From positions 11,056,882-11,120,881 of the forward strand of contig NC_036454.1 of NCBI RefSeq assembly GCF_002775205.1: 64,000 nucleotides of DNA. Direction: 5' to 3'. Below, one piece after another: positions 61,710 to 64,000 of this stretch. Position numbers and translations under genes: made by a program. The notes below the pieces were generated by a model. The model ran no database searches. It was not told the DNA's origin and worked only from the letters and a program-made list of their open reading frames with translations. Source of the stretch: Xiphophorus maculatus. Taxonomy: Eukaryota > Chordata > Actinopteri > Cyprinodontiformes > Poeciliidae. The number at the start of each line of letters is the position of its first letter. Within the stretch, counting starts at the first letter, position 1.

Positions 61710-64000
61710 CTGAATTAAAAAAACAATGAAGGTAAAAATAAAAACGTTAGAGGAAACTCCAGCTGCAGCCTCCGATTCATCACTGCTTTTAATCCTGCAC
61801 AGGGTTAAAATACAATCTTGACCTAAAAAACATAGAAAAACTGTGAGAACATTATGTGAATAACTTTATTCTCATATTTTTATTTGTAATAAAAATATGA
61901 GAAATTTATAAGAAAGTCGCAACACTATGAGAATAAATACGACTTTTAGTATGATCGGAATGTTACAAGAATAAAGTCATAGTATTAAAAGAATAAAGTT
62001 GAAATAATATGATAATAAAGTCATGTTTTGAAAACAGTCACTGTATTACGACAATAAAATTGAAATAAAGAGAATAAGGCACACTATTACTAGAATAAAC
62101 TCAATATTATGAAAATAAAGTCTAAATAAAATAATAAAGTCATACTTCAAGAATAAAGTCAATAGTAGAAATAAAGTGTAAAAAAATACGAGAATAAAGT
62201 TGTAATATGAGAAAAAAGTTATACTACTACAATAATAAAGTCAATATTACGAGAATAAAGTCATATTTTGAAAATAACATTTTTATATTACAAGAATAAA
62301 GTCTAAATAAAAGAATACAGTCATACTTCAAGAATAAAGTCAATAGCAGAAATAAAGTGTAAATAATATGAGAATAAAGTTGTAATACGAGAATAAAGTT
62401 ATACTACTACAATAATAAAGTCATTACGAGAATAAAGTCATATTTTGAAAATAACATTTTTATATTACAAGAATAAAGTCTAAATAAAAGAATAAAGTCA
62501 TATTTCACAAATAAAATTATTATATTATGAGAATAAAGTTGAAATAATGAGAATAAGGTCATATAACCAATGAAGCTGTAATTTACGACTTTATGCTCAT
62601 ATTATTTCAACTTCATTCTGGAATGTATGACTTTATTTTTCCATTTTTATTTTATTTTCTTAGATTGGCCCTAATCCTCATAAAAAGCAAAGGAGAGATG
62701 GTGGATAAAAACACAAGAACAATAACTGAGCAAACTCTGAAATCATGAGGCCAAAGAAGAGACAAATCAGGCCGTCCTTTCTGTTCTTTAAGCACCAGAA
62801 GCGTTTCTTCTTCTATGGTTTGACTCGCAGTTCTTCAACGCGCCGCCTGTCCGACTTCAGGGACGAGACGAGACAAGGCTGACTGATAACCTCAATATTA
62901 AACTGAATAATTGCCTCCAGGGATCTTTGCAGATATATGGGTCAATGACGCTCTATTTTTAAAGAAGGAGCTTCCGAAGTTACAGTTGAGACACCGATTC
63001 AGAGAATAATAAAGATTTATAACTCCACACTTTCTTCTAAAACCGATTAGCGTTTTCCTCATGTAGGTTTAGTGTCGAATTTGATGCACATTAGCCAGTC
63101 TGCCCCTCTGATTCCTCATCATTTGGAGCCGTTTTCAAAATATCAGCAGATGGAGACGCCAGATGCTCGTATTCTCATCAGCTAAAGAAAAAACAAATAA
63201 AAAAAACATTCTCTACCCTCCATCTTGGACTGGATGGAAAACAACTTTTATTGCCTTTGAAAGCTGCAGAGTGATAATCCCTCACAACAAACATGCAGAG
63301 TTTATCTGTTCTGATCAAAGTTTGAGTTTAATCCTCGCTCCGCCGCCTGTGTGAGTTTTTCACATCAACACAACCCACAGGAAAAATGTCGCCAGAGGAG
63401 TACCTTAAAAATAACTCTTTACTTGTTTAACCTCAGTCAAGTACGCAGACTGTTTCCCTCGGTAAAATCAACAACGATTCTTAGCAAAATAAACACCTTC
63501 ATAGCTGCAGCACCAGACTCAGATGTCTTTATTTAGAGAAGATATTTTTAAATTATATCGCAAAAATCAAAACTGCCATGTAGAGTGAGGTGAAAAAGCA
63601 TTATAGACTTCTTTCTGTTTTTGCCAAACTTAAATGTTTTAGATAATCAAATACAATTTAAAGGTAATCTGAGTAAATACAAAATGTACGTTTTTTTAAT
63701 TATGACAATATTGACAATTTTAATGGACTTTTAATACAAGTTTTAATGCAAGTTTGCATTAAAAGTGTCATTATTTAGTCGTAAACATTCATAACAGGTA
63801 TTTTGTCACGTTCGTGACAGTGTCATGTCAGTCTTCTGCACACCCGTCAAATAAAGTGTTACCAAACCGATCGAACACAGCGAGTTTTATCAGATATTTT
63901 ACAATTTAAACAAAAAACATGACCCTCACTCTTCATGTTTTATATTTAAGTAATTTGCAAAGCACTAATTTTGATTTTCTTCTTAAAATTAGACACTAAT
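61710..64000 (-). other. Presumed intron of the unidentified gene
   Basis: It holds the AATAAAG tandem array (61855-62560). The rest, including GC-richer stretches at 62760-62880 and 63120-63400, shows no exon I can support. AT-rich DNA with no feature fills 63530-64000. Confidence 0.45.
61855..62560. repeat. AATAAAG minisatellite with about 180-bp higher-order repeat
   Basis: Short units such as GAGAATAAAGTCATA and AGAATAAAGTTG repeat throughout. On top of this, a longer unit beginning TCTAAATAAA recurs at 62121, 62302 and 62479 (spacing 181 and 177 bp), with nearly identical content between them. By my count there are close to thirty AATAAA hexamers on the plus strand. Confidence 0.9.

Overview
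The window is vertebrate nuclear DNA, almost certainly from a ray-finned (teleost) fish. The genes are split by introns with GT/AG borders, the proteins are vertebrate orthologues, intergenic DNA is AT-rich, and many repeats are of types common in teleosts (Tc1-like relics, MITEs, AC and TA microsatellites). I cannot name the species. I see no prokaryotic operons, CRISPR arrays, rRNA or convincing tRNA genes.

Layout, left to right. (1) 1-14.5 kb: the 5' part of kcnip3 on the minus strand; a 175-bp coding exon lies at 110-284, and the start exon, which appears to encode only Met-Gln, lies at 14484-14489. The 14-kb intron between them is full of repeats. (2) 14.6-29.5 kb: no gene recognised; several transposon relics and microsatellites. 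(3) 29.5-33.2 kb: pcna, minus strand, six exons, complete (260 aa). (4) 33.7-39.2 kb: mns1, plus strand, ten exons, complete (484 aa), head to head with pcna. (5) 40.7-48.9 kb: a 16-exon M17 (leucyl aminopeptidase family) gene on the minus strand, 517 aa, most like the group called putative aminopeptidase W07G4.4. (6) 49.3-59.2 kb: fahd2a, plus strand, complete coding sequence of 321 aa, head to head with the aminopeptidase gene. (7) 61.3-64 kb: the last coding exon of an unidentified minus-strand gene, whose adjoining intron holds a large AATAAAG-rich tandem array.

The genes do not form a pathway: calcium-sensor/Kv4 subunit, DNA replication clamp, motile-cilium and flagellum protein, peptidase fold, FAH-family enzyme. 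Their shared theme is arrangement: two divergent pairs (pcna/mns1 and aminopeptidase/fahd2a) and one convergent pair (fahd2a/unknown gene). Candidate regulatory sites fit the genes: a p53-like site and an E2F/ETS/YY1-like cluster in pcna intron 1, an RFX X-box 156 bp before the mns1 start codon, and a ZNF143-type site between the aminopeptidase gene and fahd2a.

The most interesting non-genic pattern is a dispersed repeat family whose copies carry the palindromic motif GTTACCTAGCAAC, which fits the RFX X-box consensus. It occurs about ten times or more, including inside mns1 introns and as a 3 x 33-bp tandem. All exon borders were read by eye from frame, splice consensus and family knowledge; in every complete gene the exon lengths add up to an open frame.
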